A DNA stretch of 64,000 nt from Ensifer sp. Root278 (GTDB lineage Bacteria; Pseudomonadota; Alphaproteobacteria; Rhizobiales; Rhizobiaceae): contig NZ_LMJJ01000041.1 of assembly GCF_001429285.1 (NCBI RefSeq), positions 148,940 through 212,939 on the forward strand. Reading direction: 5' to 3'. The position numbers and the translations under genes are program-made. The notes under the pieces are model-generated. The model ran no database searches, had not been told where the DNA came from, and saw only the letters and a program-made list of their open reading frames with translations. The first letter of the stretch is position 1, and each line of letters begins with the position of its first letter. Shown here in pieces: positions 49,753 through 58,282 of the stretch.

Positions 49753-50751
49753 CTACGTCCCTTGCGAGGGATCTGCCGGGAAGGCGGGCGTGGTCCGAGG
49801 AGTCGATGGGCGCGGGCGTGTCGCCGGTGCCGTCTGTCCATCGCCAAAAACCTCCTTGGCGATGGCGCCGATACCGCCGAGCGAGCCGATCAGTGCGGAG
49901 GCTTCCATCGGCATCAGCACGATCTTCTGGTTGTTGGCGGTGCCGATCGAGGCGAGCGCCTCGGTGTACTTCTGCGCGACGAAGTAGTTGATCGCCTGGA
50001 TGTCGCCGGCGGCAATCGCGGCAGAGACCATCTGAGTCGCCTTGGCTTCGGCCTCGGCCAGACGTTCGCGGGCTTCCGCATCGCGGAAGGCCGCTTCGCG
50101 CTGACCTTCGGCCTGAAGGATCGCCGACTGCTTGGCGCCCTCGGCGCGCAGGATCTGCGCGTTTCTCGAGCCTTCCGCTTCCAATACCTGGGCGCGCTTT
50201 TCGCGTTCGGCCTTCATCTGTCTTGCCATGGCGTCGACAAGGTCCTTCGGCGGTGCGATGTCCTTGATCTCGATGCGGGTGATCTTGATGCCCCAGGGAC
50301 TGGCAGCCTCGTCGACAACGTGCAGCAATCGGTCGTTGATCGTATCGCGGTTGGAAAGCAGTTCGTCGAGATCCATCGAGCCCATGACCGAGCGGATATT
50401 GGTCATCGTCAGGTTGAGGATGGCGTTTTCCAGATTGGCGACCTGATAGGCGGCCTGAGCTGCGTTCAGCACCTGGTAGAAGGCAACGGCGTCGGCCGAG
50501 ACGCTGGCATTGTCCTTGGTGATGACCTCCTGGGTCGGAACGTCGAGCACCTGCTCCATCACGTTCATCTTGGCGCCGATCCGATCGATGAAGGGAAGGA
50601 TGACGTTCAGACCCGGCTCCATCGTCTTCGTATAGCGACCGAAGCGTTCGACCGTATAGCGATAGCCTTGCGGTACCGTCTTAACCATCGCGATGATCAC
50701 AATGATCATCAGCACCACCAATGCGATGACCGCATAATCCAACCCGCCCAA
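49753..50751 (-). CDS. SPFH/Band 7 (stomatin/QmcA-like) protein
   Basis: 332 residues if the TTG at 50751 is the start, which has AGGGGGG 6 nt upstream; longer in-frame starts up to 50895 add residues without family likeness. One N-terminal membrane helix ([19 protein letters not shown], about 4-22) is followed by the SPFH domain ([21 protein letters not shown] and [21 protein letters not shown]). Then comes a long coiled coil rich in Ala/Glu/Arg (about 180-265) and a Pro-rich tail. Inner membrane, oligomeric scaffold. Operon with nfeD. Confidence 0.9.
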   Translation of the reverse strand: MGGLDYAVIALVVLMIIVIIAMVKTVPQGYRYTVERFGRYTKTMEPGLNVILPFIDRIGAKMNVMEQVLDVPTQEVITKDNASVSADAVAFYQVLNAAQAAYQVANLENAILNLTMTNIRSVMGSMDLDELLSNRDTINDRLLHVVDEAASPWGIKITRIEIKDIAPPKDLVDAMARQMKAEREKRAQVLEAEGSRNAQILRAEGAKQSAILQAEGQREAAFRDAEARERLAEAEAKATQMVSAAIAAGDIQAINYFVAQKYTEALASIGTANNQKIVLMPMEASALIGSLGGIGAIAKEVFGDGQTAPATRPRPSTPRTTPAFPADPSQGT

Positions 50752-50952
50752 GAGAAGCCCCCCTAAATTTGCAATCCCGACCCGAGACAGCACTTTAGCG
50801 CAATAGTTGTCGGTCCGGAATCGGTTTCCGCGGATTGCGCGTAGATTCAAAATGTTAGGGACGCGCACTCGCCGGTGAGCGCGTGCGTGTTCCATTCATC
50901 CAGAAGTGGTGATCGGGGCACCGTTTTCAAGCGGCGCGGCAAGGAATGGGAG

Positions 50953-51990
50953 CTAGAGCCAGCCGGCGAGTTCGCGGCGCACGACGTGTTCGAGGACCGC
51001 CATGCCTTCGGCGCTGTCGTTGAGACAGGGAATGTGGGTGAACTTGTCGCCGCCATTGTGGTGGAAGCTCTCGGCCGCCTGCTCGGCGATCTCCTCCAGC
51101 GTTTCCAGACAGTCGGACACGAAACCGGGATTGATGACGGCAATACGCTTGACGCCTTCCTGTGCGAGTTTCTCGACCGTCTTGTCGGTGTAGGGCTGCA
51201 GCCATTCCTCGGGCCCGAAGCGCGACTGGAAGGTGACCTGCAGCTTCTCCTTGGACCAGCCGAGCTTTTCGCGCAGCAGCCGCGCGGTCTTCTGGCATTG
51301 GCAATAATAGGGGTCGCCCTTGTCGAAATAGCTCTTCGGAATCCCGTGGAAGGAGGTCAGAACCACTTCCGGTTCCCAGTCGAGCGTCGCCAGATGGCGC
51401 TCGATCGAGGTCGCGAGCGCGTCGATATAGACCGGATCGTCGTGGTAGGGCGGAACCGTGCGCAGCGCCGGTTGCCAGCGCATCTTCAAAAGCGCCTCGA
51501 AGGCCTTGTCGTTGACGGTGGCGGTCGTGGCTGCCGCATATTGCGGATAGAGCGGGAAGACGAGGATGCGTTCGCAACCGGCCTTCTGCAGCGCCTCCAT
51601 GCGCGAGGCAATCGATGGCTGGCCGTAGCGCATGCCCCAGTCGACGATCACCTCAGGGCGATCGGCGAACGTTTTGGCGATCAGTTGCGCCTGGTTGCGG
51701 GTGTAGGTCCTGAGGTAGCTTTCGTTCAGCTCCTTGTTCCAGATCGTCTCATAGGCCTTGCCCACCTTGCCGGGACGGGTGTTGAGCACGATGCCGAACA
51801 GGATCGGGTACCAGAACAGCCGCGACCATTCGATCACCCGGCGGTCCGTCAGGAACTCCTTCAGGTAGCGGCGCATCGAGGTATAGTCGGTGCCGTCGGG
51901 CGTGCCGAGATTGACCAGCAGAATGCCGACCTTTCCGGATTTGACGGAAGGGTGGTCGGCAGGGGCGGTCACGTCAAGCTGTTCGGTCAT
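50953..51990 (-). CDS. hemH: Ferrochelatase
   Basis: 345 residues. Inserts ferrous iron into protoporphyrin IX, the last step of haem synthesis, at the inner face of the membrane. Signatures: GILLVNLGTPDGTDYTSMRRYLKEFL near the start in pieces, PLYPQYAAATTAT, TSFHGIPKSYFDKGD with the metal-binding His, and PGFVSDCLETLEEI. Length is normal for alphaproteobacteria. It is transcribed alone; a terminator of the preceding unit lies 66 nt upstream. Confidence 0.96.
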   Translation of the reverse strand: MTEQLDVTAPADHPSVKSGKVGILLVNLGTPDGTDYTSMRRYLKEFLTDRRVIEWSRLFWYPILFGIVLNTRPGKVGKAYETIWNKELNESYLRTYTRNQAQLIAKTFADRPEVIVDWGMRYGQPSIASRMEALQKAGCERILVFPLYPQYAAATTATVNDKAFEALLKMRWQPALRTVPPYHDDPVYIDALATSIERHLATLDWEPEVVLTSFHGIPKSYFDKGDPYYCQCQKTARLLREKLGWSKEKLQVTFQSRFGPEEWLQPYTDKTVEKLAQEGVKRIAVINPGFVSDCLETLEEIAEQAAESFHHNGGDKFTHIPCLNDSAEGMAVLEHVVRRELAGWL

Positions 51991-52056
51991 CTCGGTCCTC
52001 GTCGGTCCCGTTCAATCGGGACACTGCTTTCGGTTTCAAATCCTTCTAAAAAGAAA

Positions 52057-52084
52057 AGCCGGCGCGGGGAAGCCCGCGCCGGCT
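52057..52084 (-). terminator. Terminator of the 5'-nucleotidase gene
   Basis: Perfect 12-bp stem AGCCGGCGCGGG / CCCGCGCCGGCT with 4-nt loop, then TTTTCTTTTT on the minus strand. Confidence 0.92.
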
Positions 52085-52106
52085 CTGAAGGTAGAGGCAA
52101 ATTGTC

Positions 52107-53993
52107 TTACTTTGCCGGAATTTCCAGTTCCGTGCCGACATGCAGCGCGCGCGGCGCCGGCTTGCCGTTGGCTTCGGAGATCTTCTTCCACAGCGAGCCT
52201 TCGCCGTAGTACGACTTGGCGAGGTCCCAGAGCGTGTCGCCCTTGGCGATCACGTGCTTCTGAGGGCCGCTTGCCGCGGGCGCTGATGCATCGCCGGAGG
52301 TTGCTGCCGGTTGGGTTGCCGTGGTGTCGGTGCCCGTCGCCGGCTTCGTTTCCGTTGCCGGTTCCGCCGGTGCAGCACCTGCTGCCGAAGCGACCTCGGT
52401 GATGCGGCCATCGGTATAGGGCTTGAACGGCTGGTGGGCAGCGAGATAGTCGGCGAGCACGGTTTCGAGGCCCGGACCGTAGTCGTAGGCGTTTTCACCC
52501 TTCTCCTTGAAGATGTCGTAGCCGTCGCCGCCATTGCGCATGTAGTTGTTGGTGACGAGCGAATAGGTCTTGGCCGGATCGAGGGCGACGTAGCCTTCGC
52601 CTTCCTTCACCTCGACCGAGACGACACGGCTGCCGACCGGCTTCGACTTGTCGAAGGAGAACTTCATGCCGGCCACCTGCGGGAAGCGGCCGCCGCCTTC
52701 CTCGAGCTTGCTGAGGCCGTTTTCCAGCGCTTCACGGATGCCGTCGCCCTTGATCTGGAAGGTCGCGACGGTGTTCTGGAACGGCAGAACGGTGATCGCT
52801 TCGCCCATCGAAACGTCGCCGGCGTCGATCGAGGCGCGCAGGCCGCCGCCGTTGGTGATGGCGATGGTGACACCCTGGCCCTTGACGCGGTCGAGCATGG
52901 CGTCGGTGAGCAGGCTGCCCATTTCGCATTCCTTGGTGCGGCAATTCTCACGAGAGCCGTCGATCGGCGCTTCGGTCTTGGCGATGATCTTCGAGCGCAA
53001 TTCCTCGATCGGTTTGCCGAGTTCGGCGACGCGCGCCAGCACGGCCTCATCCGGCTTGACGGACGAGTCGACCAGGATCGGATCGCCCTTGGCGGCTTTG
53101 ACGACGCCCTTGTCGTCGAAGGTGACGACGAGATCGCCGAGATACTTGGTGTAGGATGCGGCCTGGACGACCGGAACCTTGTAGCCACCGGGATTGTCGA
53201 CCATCGTCGGGTAAGGACCCTCGGCTTTCGGGTCGGTGTTGGACAAGAGGCTGTGCGAGTGGCCGCCGACGACGATATCGACGTCCGGGATCTTGGCAAT
53301 CGCTGCGAGATCGCGCGGATAGCCGACATGGGTCAGCGCAATAATCTTGTCGACGCCCTGCTTCTTCAGTTCTTCGACGGCGGCCGTGGTGGTGGCAACG
53401 TCATCGCCGATCAGGATGTCTGGGCCGGGCGAGGACAGTTCCGGCGTGTCGTTGGCGACGGCGCCGACGATGCCAACCTTCTGGCCGCCGACGTCGAGCA
53501 CGATCGACGGCTTGATGCGGTCGCCGATCTTCGACTTGTGGCTCGGCAGGACGTTGGCGGTGACGACAGGGAAGGTAATCTTATCGAGGAAGCCGGCCAG
53601 GCCGTCTTCGCTCTCGTCGAATTCGTGGTTGCCCACGGTCATCGCGTCGAACTTCATCAGGTTGAGGAACTCGGCTTCGGCCAGGCCCTTATAGGTGGTG
53701 AAGAACAGCGAGCCCTGGAAATTGTCGCCGGCATTGAGCAGCAGCACGTTCTTGCCGGAGAGTTCCTGGCGCTTCGTGTCGATCAGGGCCTTCAGACGGG
53801 CGACGCCGCCGAAGCACTCGTTCTTGCCTTCCTCTTCCGCCGAGCAGGTCGAGTCGAACTTGTTGATCGACTCGATGCGGGAATGGAGGTCGTTGATGTG
53901 CAGGATGTTCAGCTCATAATCGGCGAAGGCTGCGCCCGAGGAGAGGGCAAGAATGGACGCGGTCATCAGGCCGGTCCGCATGTGTCTGATCAT
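52107..53993 (-). CDS. Periplasmic 5'-nucleotidase / metallophosphatase with C-terminal LysM domain
   Basis: 628 residues. The signal peptide MRTGLMTASILALSSGAAFA marks export. The metallophosphatase domain (about 25-290) has the di-metal motifs LHINDLHSR, NAGDNFQGS, VGNHEFD and GGHSHSLL. The 5'-nucleotidase C-terminal domain (about 325-520) has NGGGLRASIDAG and NNYMRNGGDGYD. A Pro/Ala/Thr linker (about 530-570) leads to a LysM module (KHVIAKGDTLWDLAKSYYG to the end) that should hold the enzyme to peptidoglycan. Probably hydrolyses nucleotides or UDP-sugars in the periplasm. Standalone gene with its own terminator. Confidence 0.93.
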   Translation of the reverse strand: MIRHMRTGLMTASILALSSGAAFADYELNILHINDLHSRIESINKFDSTCSAEEEGKNECFGGVARLKALIDTKRQELSGKNVLLLNAGDNFQGSLFFTTYKGLAEAEFLNLMKFDAMTVGNHEFDESEDGLAGFLDKITFPVVTANVLPSHKSKIGDRIKPSIVLDVGGQKVGIVGAVANDTPELSSPGPDILIGDDVATTTAAVEELKKQGVDKIIALTHVGYPRDLAAIAKIPDVDIVVGGHSHSLLSNTDPKAEGPYPTMVDNPGGYKVPVVQAASYTKYLGDLVVTFDDKGVVKAAKGDPILVDSSVKPDEAVLARVAELGKPIEELRSKIIAKTEAPIDGSRENCRTKECEMGSLLTDAMLDRVKGQGVTIAITNGGGLRASIDAGDVSMGEAITVLPFQNTVATFQIKGDGIREALENGLSKLEEGGGRFPQVAGMKFSFDKSKPVGSRVVSVEVKEGEGYVALDPAKTYSLVTNNYMRNGGDGYDIFKEKGENAYDYGPGLETVLADYLAAHQPFKPYTDGRITEVASAAGAAPAEPATETKPATGTDTTATQPAATSGDASAPAASGPQKHVIAKGDTLWDLAKSYYGEGSLWKKISEANGKPAPRALHVGTELEIPAK

Positions 53994-54173
53994 GATGTTC
54001 TCCTGTTTGCCGGTTGTCAGCCGACCGTTTCCGGAGCCGTCAAGACGGAACCGTTCCCCACGGTCGGAGTGGCTTTGCCGGGCCGGATGTTTTCATCACT
54101 TGAAGGTGACTTCAAGCGCTAAAACCAAGCTCGCTTTGTCAATTTATAACGAGGTTAAGCTGCGATCCTGCAA

Positions 54174-54198
54174 CAAAAAAAGCCCCCGATCGGGGGCT
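54174..54198 (-). terminator. Terminator of the Omp10-like gene
   Basis: AGCCCCCGATCGGGGGCT (54181-54198) folds on itself and is followed on the minus strand by seven Ts, 24 nt past the stop. Confidence 0.9.
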
Positions 54199-54221
54199 TC
54201 GATACTTGCGTATGCGCTGTT

Positions 54222-54590
54222 TTAGCCGCGCCGCGCCAGCGAGAACTGCGCGCCGGCATCGGTGGTGCAATTGAGCTGGTTCTGCGTGACCAGGGCGCAA
54301 GCGACCTTGGACTGGGTATTGCGCACGAGCGAGGTCATGTTGATCTCGACGAGCGTCGGGCTCGTCTTGACGTAGTTGCCCGAAGCAAGCAGCTGGTTGG
54401 TGTCGGTCGTGCGGGTCGAGAAGGTGCCGCCCGCAAAAGTCGAGACGATGCCGTTCGGGTCCACCCAGGAGCCTTCGACGCCGGTCGCCTGGCGCGACGG
54501 CCCGCCCTCATCGATGATCCGGGGCGACGACTGGCAGGACGCCAAGGCCGCAGCGGTTGCGATTAGGGTCAGAACTGCGAATGGCTTCAT
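54222..54590 (-). CDS. Omp10-like outer-membrane lipoprotein
   Basis: 122 residues from the ATG at 54590. A lipoprotein signal with lipobox LASC puts the lipidated Cys at 19. The mature part ([54 protein letters not shown]) closely parallels Brucella Omp10, a small surface lipoprotein. Two further Cys (near 96 and 105) could pair. It is probably exported and anchored in the outer membrane; function unknown even in Brucella beyond a fitness effect. Confidence 0.85.
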   Translation of the reverse strand: MKPFAVLTLIATAAALASCQSSPRIIDEGGPSRQATGVEGSWVDPNGIVSTFAGGTFSTRTTDTNQLLASGNYVKTSPTLVEINMTSLVRNTQSKVACALVTQNQLNCTTDAGAQFSLARRG

Positions 54591-54711
54591 AGGCGATTTC
54601 CCCGCATTGGGCCGAGCGGACTGTTTCATTCCGGCATGACCATGCCGCGATCATGAGTTGAAAGCAAGAGCGGCAGGGGGCGGCCGGCGCCTTTTCCCGC
54701 ACAGATGAAAA

Positions 54712-54739
54712 GGCCCGGGACACGGTCGTGCCCCGGGCC
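54712..54739 (-). terminator. Terminator of homospermidine synthase
   Basis: 13-bp near-perfect stem GGCCCGGGACACG / CGTGCCCCGGGCC with a 2-nt turn, followed by TTTTCATC on the minus strand. Confidence 0.88.
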
Positions 54740-54762
54740 GGATGACGTTTTACGTCAAAAGC

Positions 54763-56214
54763 TTAGCGAACGAGGATGTTCTTGAACTGCCAGGGATCCT
54801 TGGTGTCGATGTCTTCCGGGAACAGGCCCGGACGACCGTCGAGCGGGGTCCAGTCGGTGTAGTGGCCTTCAACCGGACCGAGATAGGGAAGCTGTACTTC
54901 CAGGCAGCGCTTGTAGTCCATCTCGTCGGCTTCGACGATGCCGGCCTTCGGGTTTTCAATCGCCCAGACCATGCCGGCGAGAACCGCAGAGGTTACCTGC
55001 ATGCCGGTGGCGTTCTGGTAGGGAGCGATGCGGCGGGTCTCTTCCAGAGACAGGCGCGAGCCGAACCAATAGGCATTCTTGTCGTGGCCGTAGAGCAGGA
55101 CGCCCAGTTCGTCGAGGCCCTCAACCAGTTCCTTCTCGTCGAGAACGTGATGGACCGGCTGGGCGTTGCCGCCGTTGCCGAACATCTCGTGCAGCGACAG
55201 GACCGCGTCGTTGGCCGGATGGTAGGCGTAGTGGCAGGTCGGACGGTACGTCACTTCGCCGTCCTTATCGCGAACGGTGAAGAAGTCCGAGATCGAGATC
55301 GCCTCGTTGTGGGTGACAAGGAAGCCGTACTGCGGGCCAGGCGTCGGGCACCAGGTGCGTACGCGGGTGTTGGCGCCCGGCTGCTCCAGGTAGATCGCAG
55401 CCTTGCAGCCCTTCTTGTGCTTCTTGGCGTTCTTCGGCATCCAGTTTTCATGGGTGCCCCAGCCGAGTTCGGCCGGCTGCAGACCTTCGGAGATGAAGCC
55501 CTCGACCGACCACGTGTTCCAGAACACGTCGAGCGGCTTCGGCTTCTTCGTCAGCTGCGTGTCGCGCTCGGCAATGTGCACGCCCTTGACGCCGACCTTC
55601 TTCATCAGCTTCGCCCAGCCTTCGCGGTCGTCCTGATGCGGCTCTTCAAACTTCACGCCGAGGTCGTTGGCGAGGTTCAAGAGGCCCTGCTTGACGAACC
55701 AGGAGACCATGCCGGGGTTGGCGCCGCAGGTGGAAACGGCCGTGGTGCCGCCCGGGTTCTTTTCCTTTTCCTTGCGAACGGTTTCGCGCAGCGCATAGTT
55801 GGTGCGCTCGGAATTGTCCATTTCGGCGTCGAAATAGAAACCGAGCCACGGCTCAACGACCGTGTCGATGTAGAGAACGTCGAGCTTGCGGCACATCTTG
55901 ATCAGGTCGAGCGAGCCGGTATCGACCGACAGGTTGACGCAGAAGCCCTGGCCTTCGCCTTCGGTGAGCAGCGGCTTCAGCAGTTCCTTGTAGTTGTCCT
56001 TCGTCACATGAGCGCGAACGTGACGTACGCCATGCCGTTCGAAAATCTCGTTGTCGGCGGCGTCCTCACGGGGTTCGACCACGATCAACCGGTTCTTGTC
56101 GTATTTGAAGTGGCGCTCGATCAGCGGCAGGGTGCCGCGACCGATCGAACCGAAACCGATCATGACGATCGGACCGGTGATCTCGCCGTAAACCGGGTAG
56201 GTGGTATCTGCCAT
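54763..56214 (-). CDS. hss: Homospermidine synthase
   Basis: 483 residues from the ATG at 56214, which has AGGAG 10 nt upstream; a longer frame to 56388 lacks family likeness. NAD-dependent condensation of two putrescines (or putrescine plus spermidine) to sym-homospermidine, the main polyamine of many rhizobia. N-terminal Rossmann motif is VMIGFGSIGRGTLPLIERHF; later blocks include DTVVEPWLGFY, CGANPGMVSWFVKQG and CHYAYHPANDAV. Length agrees with alphaproteobacterial enzymes (about 480). Monocistronic with its own terminator. Cytoplasmic. Confidence 0.95.
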   Translation of the reverse strand: MADTTYPVYGEITGPIVMIGFGSIGRGTLPLIERHFKYDKNRLIVVEPREDAADNEIFERHGVRHVRAHVTKDNYKELLKPLLTEGEGQGFCVNLSVDTGSLDLIKMCRKLDVLYIDTVVEPWLGFYFDAEMDNSERTNYALRETVRKEKEKNPGGTTAVSTCGANPGMVSWFVKQGLLNLANDLGVKFEEPHQDDREGWAKLMKKVGVKGVHIAERDTQLTKKPKPLDVFWNTWSVEGFISEGLQPAELGWGTHENWMPKNAKKHKKGCKAAIYLEQPGANTRVRTWCPTPGPQYGFLVTHNEAISISDFFTVRDKDGEVTYRPTCHYAYHPANDAVLSLHEMFGNGGNAQPVHHVLDEKELVEGLDELGVLLYGHDKNAYWFGSRLSLEETRRIAPYQNATGMQVTSAVLAGMVWAIENPKAGIVEADEMDYKRCLEVQLPYLGPVEGHYTDWTPLDGRPGLFPEDIDTKDPWQFKNILVR

Positions 56215-56441
56215 TTTTGTCTTACTCCTGAGGAAACTTTCCTGTGACGGTGGGTGACTAAGCATGAGGAAGCGGCTGGTGCCGCTGTTCCAGCTTGACG
56301 GGTGTGCCGCAGCGGCTTCGGTGCCGAATGCGGCACGCGGGCGCTGTAGAGCATAGATCGCTGTCACAATAAAGAGCCGGCGGGTCAACCGCTATCTGAG
56401 ATAGTGCTTAACCGGCGATCGAAAGCAGGGCCGCGACTGCC

Positions 56442-56582
56442 TCACGCTTCCGCAAGAAGGCACTTCTTTTCTGAGAGATAGTGCTGTAGCTGTTCGTCAG
56501 GCTCGATCCAGCGATCGGGATCGAGCTGGGCAAGGCCGATGGTGAGGGGCTTGGAGGAACCGTCGTAGGGCGTATGCTTCAT
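56442..56582 (-). pseudogene. N-terminal remnant of a DUF3445 (haem-dependent oxidative N-demethylase-like) gene
   Basis: 46 codons from ATG to TGA: opens MKHTPYDGSSKPLTIGL, then LDPDRWIEPDEQLQHYL. This is the characteristic N-terminus of DUF3445 proteins, which are normally about 300 residues or more. The stop after LLAEA removes everything else, and no continuation is seen in the following 220 nt on any frame. Recognition is from memory of the family opening. A functional 46-residue peptide cannot be excluded. The rest of the 520-nt gap holds the hss promoter and nothing else evident. Confidence 0.6.
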
Positions 56583-56734
56583 GCACTTCGGCCGGTCCAA
56601 GACGGTGATTTAACCATATCCCCATCGTTTCACACGCGTAAACGCTTGTCACAAGCACTTCGTGCTATAGCTTCGTCTGAAGCATCCGCTTCGCGCCATG
56701 ATTGATATTGTCCGACCCGGAGGCGTGACAGACC

Positions 56735-57685
56735 GTGACCGGTAGTCATCTCAAGGCTCTTGCGGCCTTACAGAGCAAAACACCCGTACTGATCGCGCTC
56801 TACGATCAGCACGATCGATTGCGGTTTGCCAACACGGCATTTCGCGCGGCCTATCACGTCGGTCCAGACGAGAGCCCGACCTGGGCGGAGATCATGCGCC
56901 GCAACTACGCGGCCGGTCAGGGGACCGTCCTGAAAACCGACGACGTCAACGCCTGGATTGCCTCGACGGCTCACCGGCGCGGCAAAGTGCCTTTTCGTGC
57001 CATGGAAACCGACTTGCATGACGGCCGCTGGCTGTGGATGACGGAGACGGTGGATTCCGACGGCTATATGCTTTGCATTGCCGTCGATGTCACCACTATC
57101 CATGCGGGCGAGCGCGAGCTCCGGCAGGACCGCGATTTCGCGCTTCGGGCGGCCCAGGTCGACGAGCTGACCAGTGTGCCCAACCGTCGCTACACGATGG
57201 GGCGGTTGACTGAATTCATCGCCAATTGTGCCGAAAATCCGCATATGTGGGGTTGCGTCGCGATCATCGACATCGATTATTTCAAGGCGATCAACGACCG
57301 CCACGGGCACCAGCGCGGCGACGAGGTTCTGCTCGACTTCGCGCGTCAAATGCAGGAATTCGTGCGCCGCTCGGATTGCTTCGGCCGGATCGGCGGTGAG
57401 GAATTCATGCTCATCCTGCCTGATACCACCATCAGCGAAGGCAATCGCATTCTCGACCGTCTGCTCGAAAGGGTCAGAAGCTCCCGGCCGCTCGAGAATA
57501 TTCCGGAGTTCTTCTACACCTGTTCGGTCGGGCTCGCGGAATATCGTGATGGCGATTCCGTCAGCGATCTCTATGCGCGCGCCGACCAGGCGCTCTACCT
57601 CGCCAAGCGCGATGGGCGGGATCGGGTCAGACGCTACACGCTACCCGGTTCAGACCAGGAGTCTCACCCGGATCATACCGCGTAG
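56735..57685 (+). CDS. PAS-GGDEF diguanylate cyclase
   Basis: 316 residues; start GTG at 56735 with GGAGG 11 nt upstream. A PAS-like N-terminal domain (about 15-125, VLIALYDQHDRLRFANTAF) is joined to a GGDEF domain that begins VDELTSVPNRRY. Active site GGEEF and an inhibitory RxxD site (RRSD) five residues before it are both present, so active and feedback-regulated c-di-GMP synthesis is likely. No membrane segment, so a soluble sensor. Its 3' end overlaps pabC-like by 36 nt in convergent direction. Confidence 0.92.
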   Translation: MTGSHLKALAALQSKTPVLIALYDQHDRLRFANTAFRAAYHVGPDESPTWAEIMRRNYAAGQGTVLKTDDVNAWIASTAHRRGKVPFRAMETDLHDGRWLWMTETVDSDGYMLCIAVDVTTIHAGERELRQDRDFALRAAQVDELTSVPNRRYTMGRLTEFIANCAENPHMWGCVAIIDIDYFKAINDRHGHQRGDEVLLDFARQMQEFVRRSDCFGRIGGEEFMLILPDTTISEGNRILDRLLERVRSSRPLENIPEFFYTCSVGLAEYRDGDSVSDLYARADQALYLAKRDGRDRVRRYTLPGSDQESHPDHTA

Positions 57686-58282
57686 CGAATTGCCGACATA
57701 GAGCGTTCCACTTGTAAGATCCGCCGGCGAAAGGCGCGCTACCCGCGCGCGTCGTTGGCAGATGAGTTCGGTACGAAGCACACCGGCGAGCAGCCCGCAG
57801 GCGATCGGCGGTGTCTTCAGGACACCGCTACCGTCGTCGAGGAAAACCGAGGTGATCGTGCCTTCGCAGACCTCGCCCTTCTCGTTGAGCAGAAGAACCT
57901 CGTCAGCCTCGCTCGCTGCATATTCGCTGCGGGCCGTTTCATAGGCCGCCCGGCGGCTGGTCTTGTAGCGCAGCAGCGGATCGCGCGAGTTGAGCCGGGT
58001 GGCGGCGATCCGCACCCGCCAGATCGTATCGTCCGACAACGGTACGAACGGTGCGGCCTTTACCTCGATGCGTCCGTCGGGGAAAAGCTCGAGCCGTACC
58101 CGGTGTGCGAGCTTGTCGTCGCCGCTCTTCACCGCGGCCAGCAAGGCCGCTTCTGCCCCTTCCGCTCCGGAAAAACCGAGACGTCGCGCCGATCGCTTCA
58201 GCCGCGCCAGATGCAGGCGCGATCGGACGAAGCCGTTTTCGGGCTCGTAGCGCAGCGTTTCGATCAGCGAGAAGTCCGTCAT
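57650..58282 (-). CDS. pabC: Aminotransferase class IV, PabC-like (aminodeoxychorismate lyase)
   Basis: 210 residues, shorter than the 270-290 of classical PabC but typical for the alphaproteobacterial type that is partnered with PabB. PLP fold type IV: Lys in RYKTSRRAAYETARSE, DEVLLLNEKGEVCEGTITSVFL (Glu next to the cofactor) and GLLAGVLRTELI. Converts 4-amino-4-deoxychorismate to 4-aminobenzoate for folate. It overlaps the pabB stop by 4 nt (ATGA), so translation is coupled. Confidence 0.88.
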   Translation of the reverse strand: MTDFSLIETLRYEPENGFVRSRLHLARLKRSARRLGFSGAEGAEAALLAAVKSGDDKLAHRVRLELFPDGRIEVKAAPFVPLSDDTIWRVRIAATRLNSRDPLLRYKTSRRAAYETARSEYAASEADEVLLLNEKGEVCEGTITSVFLDDGSGVLKTPPIACGLLAGVLRTELICQRRARVARLSPADLTSGTLYVGNSLRGMIRVRLLV

